Part shown: piece by piece, positions 37,381 through 47,004 of the stretch
Layout: each line of letters begins with the position of its first letter
Position numbering within the stretch: position 1 is the first letter of the stretch
NCBI RefSeq assembly: GCF_036417845.1
Contig: NC_090020.1
Coordinates: 44,562,425 to 44,626,424, forward strand
DNA length: 64,000 nt
Direction of reading: 5' to 3'
Origin: Apteryx mantelli
Taxonomy: Eukaryota > Chordata > Aves > Apterygiformes > Apterygidae
Notes under the pieces: model-generated
The model's input: the letters and a program-made list of their open reading frames with translations, nothing else
Database searches by the model: none
What the model was told of the DNA's origin: nothing
Made by a program: the position numbers and the translations under genes

Positions 37381-40281
37381 CACACACACAAAATCCTAAA
37401 CTACTGGGCAAGCTTGACTTGAGAGCAAAAATTTTTCTCTTTTTAGCTTGATAGAAGAAATATACATTTTTGCCACTCCTAAACATTCAACAAGTTATTC
37501 AGATTTTTAGTTGACACACTGGTACAGTCCATATAGAAATAGCAGAGATTTTCTAAGGGTCCTGTAACCTTCCAAAGCTTTTATTCCACTGAAATTATCA
37601 TAATACTTTAAATATTGAAGGTTCATTTGCCAGCAGGATTAACAACAAAAATCACCGTGGGTTGTGTTAAAAATGATGTTAAGTCTAATGTAAGCTCAAT
37701 AACTAAGGACGAAAACTTGCAAAGCTCCTTCTACTAAAATTTCCACATCATACAAAGCCTGAAGAATGCAGAAGTAACAGATCTTCTAATATTCCATTTA
37801 CAGTCAACCACCCCAAGTGCACCAGCACTGGTCTTCCACTTCCTTAATTACTCATCTCCCTTGAGCCAAGGCCTATAAGGTCCTCTGACTTCTCCACTTT
37901 CTCTCCTTGCCAAAGCATCAAAGGCCAATTGTGCCACTCCTTTCAGTTGCTCTGTCCATGTCCAAAGCAGGGTAATTAATACAACTGATACAGGGCTGAT
38001 CTGTCAGCACTAATGAAAGTCAAGCCCCTAACCTACCACTCTGTGGCTTTTTTTTTTTTTTTTAATTAAAGTCACACCAGTAGATTCATGCAATTACAAG
38101 ACAAAACAGCAATTTAAAGGTAGAATATGACAGCAGTTCAAAGAAACACCATTACATAGACAGTGGGACCAAGCCTGGTCCTTCCACCAGCTTCTCCACA
38201 GAAGTCACACTAATAGGCTGGCTATTTCAGTTCTAGAAGTATTGGAATTCCTCCTCCTGATTCTCTGGAATAGTCTTAATTCATTCTTCATATGCAAGCA
38301 GGCATCTAAAAGAAAAGCCCCATCTCTGGGGGGTCTCTTTAGGGAGCTCAAAGAAACACAATAGATTCACAAACATGTTTCAGTGGCCAGATTTACAGAA
38401 CTAAAATTAATACTCATGTACTACAAACTCTGACTCTTGCATTAGACACAAAATGAAACAGTAATGTGCTGAACAGTTCTAGTTTTCTGTGGTATTCTCA
38501 ATTGTAAGCACTCTCATTCATCTGAAACTGGTAATTCCAGGTAAGTGGACTATCCTTCATCTCTGGCAACCATTTTCCATTGCACATAAATACTTCAGAG
38601 AGGTCCTTTCCATGTAATAAGACACAATGATTATTTTGTGTGATATACCACATCCAGTTTTAGGCATCAAATTCCGGGGATGATACAGATGAATTAGAAA
38701 GTCCAAAAGACAGCATTAATGATGATCAGAGATTGAGATCATAAGAAAAAAAAAAAAGCCCTGTTACGGAAAATTAAGCTCACCGGTCACCATAACAGGG
38801 TCCGAGCCTAGGTTCCCGCAGAAGTTTGAAGTCAGATCGGAATGAAATAAGTTTTAATGACATGCATGCAATAATTACAGCTCAGGCTGGGGGCCTCCGG
38901 AGAGGGACCCTGAACAAAGAAATTCCTGGGCAATTATACCCTTACAATCTAAGTTCCCCACCCCTCATGCAATAGTTCAGACCAACAGTAATATTTAGAT
39001 CTGGGGTCTTCCCCGTCTTCATAGGGCTCCTTCACTGTCTCTAGCGGGCTGCTTCTTATCCTATTTTCAAGGCTGCAGCTTTTACTCTCGGTTGCAACTT
39101 CTTTATCTTTCCAGCTTGAACCAGCTCTGGGGCCCTCTTTTAAATAACTAGGTAATAGCTAGGAGAGAGTTCACAGCTTGTGGCCTAAGGCTTCAGCAAA
39201 TTTAGCTACTAATGCTAAGCAAGTTATGCTAAGCTATCAACTCTAGACAGCTTCAGTCCAACATTCTTTAACATCCCCCCAAAAAACAAAGCTTCTGTGT
39301 CTTAGGGCACTATGAAAACTTAAATGTGTAGCCTTTAGGATGAGAAAAACTGACTATTCATTCTAAAAGGATCAGCAAACGAGAGAAAACAATTTTGGAG
39401 TGATGGGTGTTCCCTGACCCCTTTTTTCCATCTCACCCGAGCACTCTTTCCTAGCAGAGGTAAATCAGCAGAAAGGACTCCCCACCAACCCCTATCAACC
39501 AAACCAAACTTTTGAACTATACACATGACATTAACTCACCACAACACGCACCGTATCAACCTTGCACTTACAACTCTCCTCTCACTCACACAAACGTTGC
39601 CGATGCAGTTTTACTTCCCTGGCCAAACAGCGTAAACTTGAACCTCGAAACACTGGAAGAAAAACATGAAGCATCCTCTGCCACTCCAACCCTTTCCTCT
39701 GCCCCCGATTTCTTCCGCACTGCTAATTTAGCCCTACATCGCTTTTCGACTACGGTGCAGACTACAAAGAAGCAGGTACCTTCTCCGCCCTGCCAGGATA
39801 GCTTTCAACAGGCTTCTTACGCGGCGGCACCTTGTGCCAAGAAGCCGTGCGGGGCACCGACACGGCCCGCGAGCACAGCGAGAGGCTGCTCCGGCAGCAC
39901 CGACGCCGCTTCCACCTCGCGGCCGCCGCAGGAGCCCCAACGCCCCTTCCTTCTCGGGGCTCCCGGACCGCCTCCCTCCACGTCCAGTCTCATCCAAGAA
40001 GAGCTCCAAAAAGCCCCGAACAACCTGAGCCGGCCGCGCTGCCGCCGCGGGGAAGGGGTGGTTGGCGCGCGCACGCCCCCTCCTCCCGCAACGGCCGCGC
40101 GCCCGGGGCACCATGGGAGGGGGCGCCGCCGCCGCGGGGAGAGGGGGAGGGGAGGAGGCGCTGCCCCGCCGGGGCTGCCCGGTGGGAGGCGGGCCCGGTT
40201 CTGCCCGCGCGGGGCGGCCCAGAGCTACCTGCACAGGTCGTCCAAGACGCTGCTGGGGATCTCGGCCCGTTTGGTCTCCAT
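22281..40281 (-). CDS. DCP2: DCP2, m7GpppN-mRNA decapping hydrolase (11 coding exons, complete)
   Basis: DCP2 hydrolyses the mRNA 5' cap to release m7GDP in the cytoplasm and P-bodies, acting with DCP1 and EDC factors. Eleven exons join in frame to 1248 nt, 415 residues (human 420). Residues 1 to about 94 form the helical regulatory domain that binds DCP1. The Nudix fold follows. Its Nudix box runs from G129 to F151 with every signature position present: G129, E135, R143-E144, E147-E148 (the catalytic Mg-binding pair) and G150. Then come the box B helix (about 227-245), a low-complexity basic tail (about 250-395) that is the most diverged part, and a conserved C-terminal motif [11 protein letters not shown] near the end, the region that contacts EDC4 in human. 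The ATG at 40281 starts METKR as in mammals; an out-of-frame ATG lies 17 nt upstream. DCP2 is convergent with MCC and divergent from REEP5. It has one AT-AC and one GC-AG intron. Confidence 0.97.
22445..23189 (-). other. DCP2: DCP2 intron 10, non-canonical GC-AG
   Basis: The junction reads ACAG then GCAAGT, the strong consensus of GC-AG introns, and ends in CAG. The reading frame (ETG plus AT giving Glu-Thr-Asp) fits only with the GC donor. It is 745 bp long. Confidence 0.85.
23190..23241 (-). CDS. DCP2: DCP2 coding exon 10 (52-nt small exon)
   Basis: Encodes [17 protein letters not shown] plus one base, in the basic C-terminal tail. It has a CTAG acceptor and a GC donor. Confidence 0.9.
23242..24936 (-). 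other. DCP2: DCP2 intron 9
   Basis: A GT-AG intron of 1.7 kb, A/T-rich. No other feature was recognised. Confidence 0.8.
24937..25038 (-). CDS. DCP2: DCP2 coding exon 9
   Basis: 102 nt, phase 0 on both sides, residues 311-344 beginning [20 protein letters not shown]. The first residues differ from the mammalian form, which has an extra residue or two here. Acceptor GTCAG, donor GTAAGA. Confidence 0.88.
25039..25616 (-). other. DCP2: DCP2 intron 8
   Basis: A 578-bp GT-AG intron (GTATGT donor). It contains a 16-nt T run on the plus strand near 25480. Confidence 0.8.
25617..25740 (-). CDS. DCP2: DCP2 coding exon 8
   Basis: 124 nt, residues 269-310, containing [20 protein letters not shown]. 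Acceptor CTAG, donor GTATGT. It lies in the disordered tail. Confidence 0.93.
25741..26561 (-). other. DCP2: DCP2 intron 7
   Basis: An 821-bp GT-AG intron. Nothing else was recognised. Confidence 0.8.
26562..26669 (-). CDS. DCP2: DCP2 coding exon 7
   Basis: 108 nt, residues 233-268. Box B ends here ([12 protein letters not shown]) and is followed by the acidic and serine-rich [16 protein letters not shown]. Confidence 0.95.
26670..26776 (-). other. DCP2: DCP2 intron 6 (107 bp)
   Basis: A very short GT-AG intron (GTATGT donor, CACAG acceptor). Confidence 0.9.
26777..26889 (-). CDS. DCP2: DCP2 coding exon 6
   Basis: 113 nt, residues 196-233. It encodes [20 protein letters not shown] and the start of box B ([10 protein letters not shown]), the end of the Nudix fold. 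Confidence 0.96.
26890..28589 (-). other. DCP2: DCP2 intron 5
   Basis: A GT-AG intron of 1.7 kb, A/T-rich. No further feature. Confidence 0.8.
28590..28742 (-). CDS. DCP2: DCP2 coding exon 5 (second half of the Nudix box)
   Basis: 153 nt, phase 0 both sides, residues 145-195. It begins [13 protein letters not shown], so E147 and E148, the catalytic metal-binding pair, are here, and continues to [10 protein letters not shown]. Confidence 0.97.
28953..28978. repeat. (AAAT)n short tandem repeat
   Basis: About five to six AAAT units in DCP2 intron 4. Confidence 0.75.
31373..31408. repeat. perfect 15-bp inverted repeat with a 6-nt loop
   Basis: AAAATAGACTGTATA is followed by a 6-nt loop and its exact reverse complement. 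The stem is too short for a usual microRNA precursor. It could be a chance palindrome or a relic of a small inverted-repeat element. Confidence 0.7.
32032..32130 (-). CDS. DCP2: DCP2 coding exon 4 (first half of the Nudix box)
   Basis: 99 nt, phase 0 both sides, residues 112-144. It includes [19 protein letters not shown] and ends in AARE, supplying G129, E135, R143 and E144 of the Nudix signature. Confidence 0.97.
32131..32526 (-). other. DCP2: DCP2 intron 3
   Basis: A 396-bp GT-AG intron (GTAAGT donor, TGCAG acceptor). Confidence 0.88.
32527..32654 (-). CDS. DCP2: DCP2 coding exon 3
   Basis: 128 nt, residues 69-111, from the junction Val through [20 protein letters not shown] to LDETLEN. 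Its 5' boundary follows an AC dinucleotide (minor-spliceosome acceptor). Confidence 0.95.
32655..33926 (-). other. DCP2: DCP2 intron 2, U12-type AT-AC intron
   Basis: The donor reads ATATCCTTTTT, the minor-spliceosome consensus. Near the 3' end is a perfect branch site TCCTTAAC (32674 down to 32667), with the branch A about 13 nt before the intron end, and the intron ends in AC. No GT or AG site keeps the frame, while AT-AC gives Ala-Val-Phe as in mammalian DCP2. It is 1272 bp long. Confidence 0.93.
33927..34078 (-). CDS. DCP2: DCP2 coding exon 2
   Basis: 152 nt, residues 18-69. It contains [20 protein letters not shown] and [17 protein letters not shown] in the N-terminal DCP1-binding domain. 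Acceptor GGCAG; ends before the AT donor. Confidence 0.97.
34701..34727. repeat. 27-nt homopolymeric T run
   Basis: Uninterrupted T27 on the plus strand, A27 in the DCP2 transcript sense. It may be a retroposon tail relic or simple slippage. Confidence 0.85.
37339..37390. repeat. (TA)19 microsatellite followed by (CA)6
   Basis: TA repeats run from 37339 to 37376, then TT and six CA units. The array is likely polymorphic. Confidence 0.9.
38762..39273 (-). mobile_element. solo LTR of an endogenous retroelement (512 bp)
   Basis: The segment is bounded by TGTTA and TAACA, a short terminal inverted repeat typical of LTRs. On the minus strand it has a TATA-like TTTAAAAG (39144-39137) and an ATTAAA polyadenylation hexamer (38858-38853) about 90 bp before the end. 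No internal retroviral genes are adjacent, so it is a solo LTR. Flanks (GCCC left, TCCC right) are at best an imperfect target duplication. It sits in DCP2 intron 1 in the sense orientation. I cannot name the family. Confidence 0.65.
40229..40281 (-). CDS. DCP2: DCP2 coding exon 1
   Basis: The ATG at 40281-40279 begins [17 protein letters not shown] plus two bases, then a GTAGCT donor. It lies in a CpG island. Confidence 0.95.
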
Positions 40282-40403
40282 GGGGAAACGAGGCTCATCC
40301 CGACGCGACGGAGCCCGATCCACAGCGCGGCGACGGCGGGACTACGCGGTGCCCGCCCAGTGCGGAGCGAGTCGAGGAGAGGGGAGAGCGACAGCCCGCT
40401 GCA

Positions 40404-40536
40404 CCAATCCCCGCGTGCGCGCAGCACCGGGGGGGGGGGCCCCCATGGGGGGCAACGCGGCTCCAAAAGCAGAGCCAATCAGCTCAGGAGTTATTGGGGT
40501 ACAGGACCAATCAGGCGATGGTGGGAGCGAGCCAAT
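40404..40536. promoter_or_regulatory. DCP2: cluster of five CCAAT (NF-Y type) motifs
   Basis: CCAAT at 40404-40408, 40475-40479, 40507-40511 and 40532-40536, and inverted ATTGG at 40493-40497, 123-255 bp upstream of the DCP2 ATG. Several have flanks favoured by NF-Y (CCAATCAG, CCAATCGG). Confidence 0.6.
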
Positions 40537-41162
40537 CGGCGCCGCAGTGCTCCTAATGCGCCTTGCGCGCGGGGGCGGCAACCCCGGGTAGCCGCGTCGC
40601 TGCCACCTCGGCCCCGCTGGGCGGGGAGGAGGCTTTCGGGGCCGCTCAGGCAGGCCCCGCGCCGGCTGCGCCCCCGGGGCTCGTCCTTCACCTTCCCAGG
40701 GGCTTTGTGCAGGGCCGCAGCTTTTGCGTTGGGTGCCCGGGCTGCTGCGCCGAGCACCAAACTCTCCTCATTAAACGGTTTTACCTCCTCGGGCCCCTCT
40801 GTGAGTTCCGCAGCTGTGCATGGAGAAGTAAACTTCTTTGAAGCCTGCCTTTGCTTCACTCTTCTCATCTCAAATTCACTTTGGATGGGGGAAAAAAAAG
40901 CATTTGACAACTTACGGGCTTTAAACAGATGATGCAAAACATCAAGTATTGCATTTCTAATATTTATTTTCATTACCATAAAGACTTTATGCTAAAGTCA
41001 TAAAGTTTAATGATTGGAGATGTTTAAACCTTACACTGTAAATAACCATAAGCACAGCAAGTATTTTTAACTCTAGTCAAGACCAGAGGACAAGAAATAC
41101 ATACCAAACAAAAACGTCTCTCAGTTTACATTCATGGAAAATGATTTCTGTTGCAGTTACCG

Positions 41163-41176
41163 CCACCAGAGGGTGT
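41163..41176 (+). promoter_or_regulatory. candidate CTCF-binding motif
   Basis: CCACCAGAGGGTGT closely matches the CTCF core CCASYAGRKGGC. It is about 0.9 kb upstream of the DCP2 start, in the interval separating it from REEP5. Confidence 0.4.
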
Positions 41177-42657
41177 CCGCTGCGCTTTTCAGAGAAGTTG
41201 CATGAATGGTAATGAGGATACAGCCCTCTCTTAGGGAGCCACTTCAGCTGCAGCAGCTGTAAGCCAATAGCTGTTGTTGCCTTTGATTTCAATTAAAAGT
41301 GTATATTTAAAGCTTATTTCCCAGCCTTGCTCCCTTGGCGGCCATGGTACTCCTGTCTCTAAACATTCCCCTTTGAAAAAGCTGCATCCATCTGTGCGTC
41401 CCTGTGATGCTCCCACCCCACTCCGTTCCTCAAAGTGCCCAAGTGCTCTCAGACTCTGCTTCCACACCAATCTAATTAACACTGCTGCTGCTGCATTTCC
41501 TTCCTGGCAGGAAACCCGCTGTAAGAAACGGTGAATAGTTTTCTACTAGTTTAGCTACCTGAACTAGCAGAATCAGATATGTTGAGATTAGCAGAGGAGA
41601 GAGGATAAGAATGGACAACCAGGAGGAAGATGGGAAGCTGGCAGCACCAGCCCAGAGTGGCTTAATTGTTTGGGTGAATTTACTTTTATGACTTACTAAG
41701 ATTACCTCCAGAAGGGGGAAGTCTGACTTTATCCTTCCCTCTGCTGCTCTATCTCTGGCATTCCACCAGGCCTTATACTAAGCCAATTCAACTCCCCAAT
41801 TCATCTTTCAATCTTTTCAGAAGAAAACTAACCTAGCAAAGAAAAAAAAAAATCCCAGAAAATGCAACTTTCCAAAGTTGAAAGAAGGAAAAAGAATCCA
41901 TGATACCCCCACAAGTACAAGAGAAGGGCATTCAAATACGTATGGAAGGAGCAGTATCGCAAGAATACTTTGGAGCACAATCCTAGTAGAAGAAGCAGAT
42001 TTGCATATATTGGTGCCTCTCTTCGGCAAACACCGCACAACAGTATGACACACAATGACATTTGCCCCACTCTTTTGCTGCAGTATTTGAGATGACGGGT
42101 GGCTCACACTACTCACACAAGTACTTTGACAGAGGAAGGGAAGTCAAGCACTAATAAAACCCTAATACTGCTAGACACAGGGACAGATAGGAAGGTCTGA
42201 GTGCAAACTGATAAATACAAAGAGATACAACGTACTATAAGAGATACATGATTTGTATTACTTTCAAGGTATCTACTTCAAGGTACCCACTTTTGTTAAT
42301 TGATAAAAACAAAAGCTGGTCCATAAGTCAATGAGCAGAGGCCCAAACCCAGTTATATACTGTAAGAATCACTCTGCTGGAGTCCATTTCCTTTTCTCTA
42401 CCTTTTTCTTCTCTTGTATGCCCATTTTCCACTTCTTGATTACCTGTCATTGCTGGGGACATATATAATTATAACACAGAATACAAACATGAAATATATC
42501 TTAAGCTTTTCCTACAGAAATTGTTGTACTTACAAGTGCTTACATGAAAAAGGCTGAAACTCCAAACTGCAGTTTCCCTGGTGGAGTAGAACCTATCCTG
42601 AAGCAGGGATTGGGGAAAATCAGCTCTTCCTGATAATGCTTTTCCCTGATTTATTAC

Positions 42658-42674
42658 TTTTTTTTTTTTTTTTT
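42658..42674. repeat. 17-nt T run
   Basis: An uninterrupted homopolymer in the DCP2-REEP5 intergenic region. Confidence 0.7.
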
Positions 42675-45600
42675 AATGCATATATGGTACCAGGAACCCC
42701 CCTTGTTAAAGGGAGAAAAAATATTTTAGAAAATGCACTTTGACACCGTAGCCATCACCTATGCTACTATTAGCCCATTCATGGTTTCTGCAAAAAAATT
42801 GAAATGTGGCAGATAAAGTAAATGTGTCTAATATTATATAAGTTATGAAACACTGTTTGATAATAAGCTGCTTACTAACTGAAGAACATAATGAAAATTT
42901 AAACACAGTACTGCCAAGCCCCTAGGACAGGGGAGCTGGAAGAGGGCCCACTTGCACATTTCTGCTTGCTGCATTTTTGAGACATGTCTGAAAAGATTAG
43001 CTAGAGCAGAAATCTAAGAAAAAATCTGTTGTTAAGTAGAATTTGGAACAGCGTATCACTGGGTTTTTTGGGTTTTTTTTCCCCCCCTCATTTATAACCT
43101 TGTTGTCAATGTTATCCTGTCAAGCTACAAGGGCAGTTGGGTATTAGGATGTCCAGGTACAGAGCTGGGAAATTTTCCCTAGTACCCACAGTGCCTCACA
43201 GCTCCAGGCAACCTGCAGAATAACCCAATGATGTAGTCAAACAGGTTTTTAATTTTTGCTTATCAGTCAGTCCTGATTCCACAGCAAGGCTATAATAAAA
43301 AATTTGGAAATGAATGTTTGTTTGCTTTTTGCATTGCGACAAGGAAAGAAGGTAGCAGAAAGTAAAAACAGGTAAGCAGTTTGTGCAGTTAGAAGGGAAG
43401 CTCAGAACAGGAGCTACATTGCCCAGGAAAAGCAACAGTTGTGGGTGGAGATAGTTTTGCCTGGAGAAACTGGCCAAGGGGGAGGATAGGATTGTGTTGA
43501 ATAGGAGGAAACTCTCAGAAGCTAAGAACCAGCCAAACCCAGATCTCAACAATATGCGTTCACAGCTCAAGTTAACTAGAACCAAGACTATGGTAGCACC
43601 TGGAAAGTCTGCAACCAAGTGACTTGGTCTGAGGCTTGCCTAGGTTATCAGAAAAATCCATCCTTCCCAATCAACACTCCAATAAACTGTTCCTATACCA
43701 AAATCTCCAATAAGGGATAGCTAACGGAAGTAGCAAGGGGGCTGAGAAGCACTGACTTACTTTTGTAAGCAACAAGTTAATGCAAAAGTCTTCTGTTAGA
43801 GGAATGTATGTAAACCAAATGGTATCTAAACTAAAAAGCCCAGATTAGTACATTCAGTATTGAGAGTGGGCATCCACAAAGGGCCAGTGTTATCAGAGAG
43901 CTGTGAGCTCAGCACTCCCAGTTGCCCAAGCTGATACTCTGAGTCATATTTGCTTAAAAGTTAAACGATGACAATGTGACTCTACTCCCCTGCTCTGCTC
44001 AGTTAGTGGGTGTTACATGGCACACAGTGCGAGTGGGAGGGCTGACACCATCATGCACCTCTGATGGACAACAGGAATCAACCAGTGCTATACAACCCAT
44101 GCTGAGAAACAAATGGTTAAATATTTTGAAATGAGGTTTAGGTATGGCAAATCAGCCACCCAAAGTTAATGAAAATGTAGGCCTAAATCCATGGATGTCT
44201 CAGTTCCCTGTTTCTAAGGAAAAATAACCACAAAGATCTGAAAACAATATAGCAGGGTTTGTGATTTTTTTAAAATGAGAAACATCACAGAAAATGCCAC
44301 ACATGGTGTGAAATGCAAGAAATTATAATAATTAATAAGATGTATTCAGTAGAATATTTGGATGAAGTATGGTAACTAAATCCTGGTGAGATTCCCTGAA
44401 CCCTGCAGAGGAGGTCAGAAACCTGTGGAAGTCTGTGATCATGTAGTTACTGGATATATAAAGAGCTGCCATAAGTCTGCACAGAAAATCTGCATTTAGG
44501 CTTTTCTTAATATTACAGTACTTTACTCAAATAATCTTCTGGTTAAGTCTTTGCATGTAACCATTCATTTAATTAGAATAACATGTATAATGTTATATAT
44601 ACAAACAAGCATGCAGTAAAGCACAGTGCATGCTTATAGGGCATGTCTACATGATTTACTTAAGGCAACGCTGAGCTCACACAGGCTTAACTGGCTGATC
44701 CAAATAACAATTTACACATCCCTTGGGCAGGATCATCCACTCAAAGTCCAAGTTAAGCAGATTGTTGGAGGAAGTATGCACCTGTGCTAAAGCCAGAGGC
44801 TAACCTTTAATTCTTACTGGGCGGATGACAGGAGTGGACCATAGCTCAGGGTGAAGACATAAACAAGAAAACAGAGTAAGTAGTTGGTGAGCACATCTCA
44901 TCTCTAGGCCTTTCTGATCATAAAATCAGACTAGATAGTTTAAACCACCAAAGTGGAGAAGCAGAGGAGAGGCATGAATTTGTATTAATTAAAGAATAAA
45001 AGTAGAAGAAGAAATAGTGTAAAAAGGGAAACAGAAGAATGGAGGAAGACCATAGAAAGGAAATAACACTGCTGTGTGCCATTTTCTTTCATTTCCTCTT
45101 TAAAAGCAACCCTCAGGGGAAGAGGAGACAGCCTCTTAAGTATGTGGCTTAAGGGTGAAATTCTCCCAGCCCAGGTGTCTCCGGTAGCCCATGACTTTAG
45201 ATGTCAGAGTTTGGCATGTCAGGGTAACCTACTGCTAAAGGCACAGTACCCTGGACAAATTGGCTACCATTGCATGCACTTTTATTCTGAGGACACATCT
45301 AGGTCACAGATACCTTCCAAACTTACAAGGTAGGAAGGTTCTCTTGGCCCTCCCAGAGATTGTCTTGTTCCTTTTTTTGTTTCTCCTCATCTCCAGTGAA
45401 GGTTCCTTAAACAGTTCACTAAATCCCTCCTATAGTTTTCCCCTCTAGGCTAGCACCCTTCAGGCTGCAGTATCCTTCTTTGATCTTAGTATCAGGCTTT
45501 GCTGGGAACATGAAGGAGCACTACTCAGTATGTTCTCCGTATTGTGCTGGAAGAGCTTTGGTATTCTCTAGTACAGCACCCTTTGTTTCTGTTTGCCTTT

Positions 45601-46135
45601 CAGTTTGATTGTTTTAATAACCCATTTTGCTCTTGCTCCATAGCAAATAATTCATTATAAACACAGGAGTCATACACATTATTGTTAGAAGTAATTTTCT
45701 CAACACATTGTAATACACAAAAACCTCTTGTTTAGCACAGATCAAGTGGAGGAGATATTAGTTCTGTGTCGAAAAGCATGTCTTTTCAATCTCGTGTATT
45801 CGGTTCCCTTTTCTATAACAGTTTGTGTCTCGTGCCCTTCTCCATAGTCCTTCAGTTTTACAAATATGATGAGATAGAACAGAATTTTACAGGGAGCCTA
45901 GAAAGTGTGAGAAAAGAGAAAGAGGGTGCATGAGAGAAAGCATGAAGGAGGGAGAGACTCTAACAAACAAAGACTGAAGGAAGTTTCCCTGGGACTTTTT
46001 GCACTCCTGCAAAATGTAATCTAACTCAGCAAACCCTTCCTCAGTTTGAGAAATGCTGATTTAGAACTTAGCAAGTCCATTAATTTTTCCACACCTCAAC
46101 TTACCCATAAGCAAAATAAGAATATTACTGCTTTC

Positions 46136-46211
46136 TGCAGTATTATTTTATGCAGTATTGCAGTATTATTTTATGCAGTATTGCAGTATTATTATGCAGT
46201 ATTATAGTATT
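46136..46211. repeat. short tandem array, units of about 15-23 bp
   Basis: TGCAGTATTATTTTA (46136) is followed by a 23-bp unit (46151-46173), a 21-bp variant (46174-46194) and a partial copy. All are built from TGCAGTAT sub-units. Confidence 0.8.
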
Positions 46212-46569
46212 TCTGATGCTTACCTTATGTCACTTTTAAGCCCCTGGGCACATCAGAATAGCAATGTATTCTTACACAACTGGGGAGTCTTCATACCTGG
46301 CAAAAAAAGAGAATCTCAGTGAAGTTGCTAACATTTCTAATACTACCATATTTTAAATTCAGGTATAGAGTTTTATTCTGTCTGAAGCTGAGAATGAAAT
46401 CTCTTGACAAAGCTTGTTAATGACCATTTCTTAAGGATATCGAGATATTCATCATTATTGATTTCACTGCAGCAGCACCCCTTCACGCTACATAATACAT
46501 ATGCCAGCAGTCCTCTACATTCTCCATAAAAGCCAAGAAACATCAGGTGGATATTGCAAACAAAGAGAA

Positions 46570-47004
46570 GGAAATGAGGGGGTCTGGAGCACATGATATA
46601 TGAGAAGATGCTGAGGGATGTGGATTTGTTGTGCTCGTTCTCAGAAGAGAAGACTAAGTGTGGGTATCTAATTGCTATCTTCAGCTACCTACAGGGAGGT
46701 TGTAGAGAAACAGATTCTCCTCAGCGGTACAAAGGGCCAGGACAAAGGACAAGAGGAAACGATCACAAGTTTCATCAAGAGAAATTTCAATTTCAAGCAT
46801 AAGGAAGTCTCCTCTGTGTGTGCAGTTAAGCACAGGAACAGGCAGCCCAGAGAAGGTGCAGAATTTCCACCCTTGAAGATTTTCACACGCTGCTGACCAA
46901 AGCCCTGGGCATCCTGGTCTTTGACCTTAGGCCTGCTTTGAGTAGAAGACTGGGTTACATGACATCCATAGATCCTTTCCAAATTAAAGTATTTTATGAT
47001 TCCA
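46570..47004 (+). mobile_element. decayed CR1-like LINE 3' fragment
   Basis: The diverged sequence follows the layout of the CR1 ORF2 end and tail. It has a GAGCAC start, a GAAGA stretch, CTACAGGGAGGTTGTAGAGA, CAGGCAGCCCAGAGA, and ends in ATCCTTTCC and TTTTATGATTCC, like CR1 tails. The open frames are short and disrupted, so it is an old copy in the plus orientation. Confidence 0.6.

Larger units (their letters stand above)
34079..40228 (-). other. DCP2: DCP2 intron 1 (6.1 kb)
   Basis: A GT-AG intron (GTAGCT donor). It contains a 27-T run (34701-34727), a (TA)n-(CA)n array (37339-37390) and a solo LTR (38762-39273). The first few hundred bases are CpG island. No exon was recognised. Confidence 0.85.
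33945..40298 (-). other. possible overlapping upstream ORF of DCP2 (spliced)
   Basis: An ATG 17 nt upstream of the DCP2 start (40298, G at -3) is out of frame. It reads through exon 1 and, after splicing, into exon 2 to a TAA at 33947-33945, 67 codons in all. It matters only if transcription starts upstream of 40298, which is likely but unproven. Confidence 0.35.
39810..40760. promoter_or_regulatory. DCP2: CpG island and promoter region of DCP2
   Basis: Dense CpG spans DCP2 exon 1, the start of intron 1 and about 480 bp upstream. There is no TATA box. GC boxes (GGGGGCGG at 40571-40578, GGGCGGGG at 40619-40626) and a group of CCAAT motifs fit a housekeeping promoter. Long open frames here on both strands are GC artefacts. 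Confidence 0.75.

Noticed and set aside
39512-40932. Long plus-strand open frames (359 and 366 codons) across the DCP2 CpG island
   Set aside because: They overlap DCP2 exon 1 antisense, are Pro/Arg/Ala-rich with no domain pattern, and occur in several frames at once, as expected from GC-rich sequence poor in stop codons.
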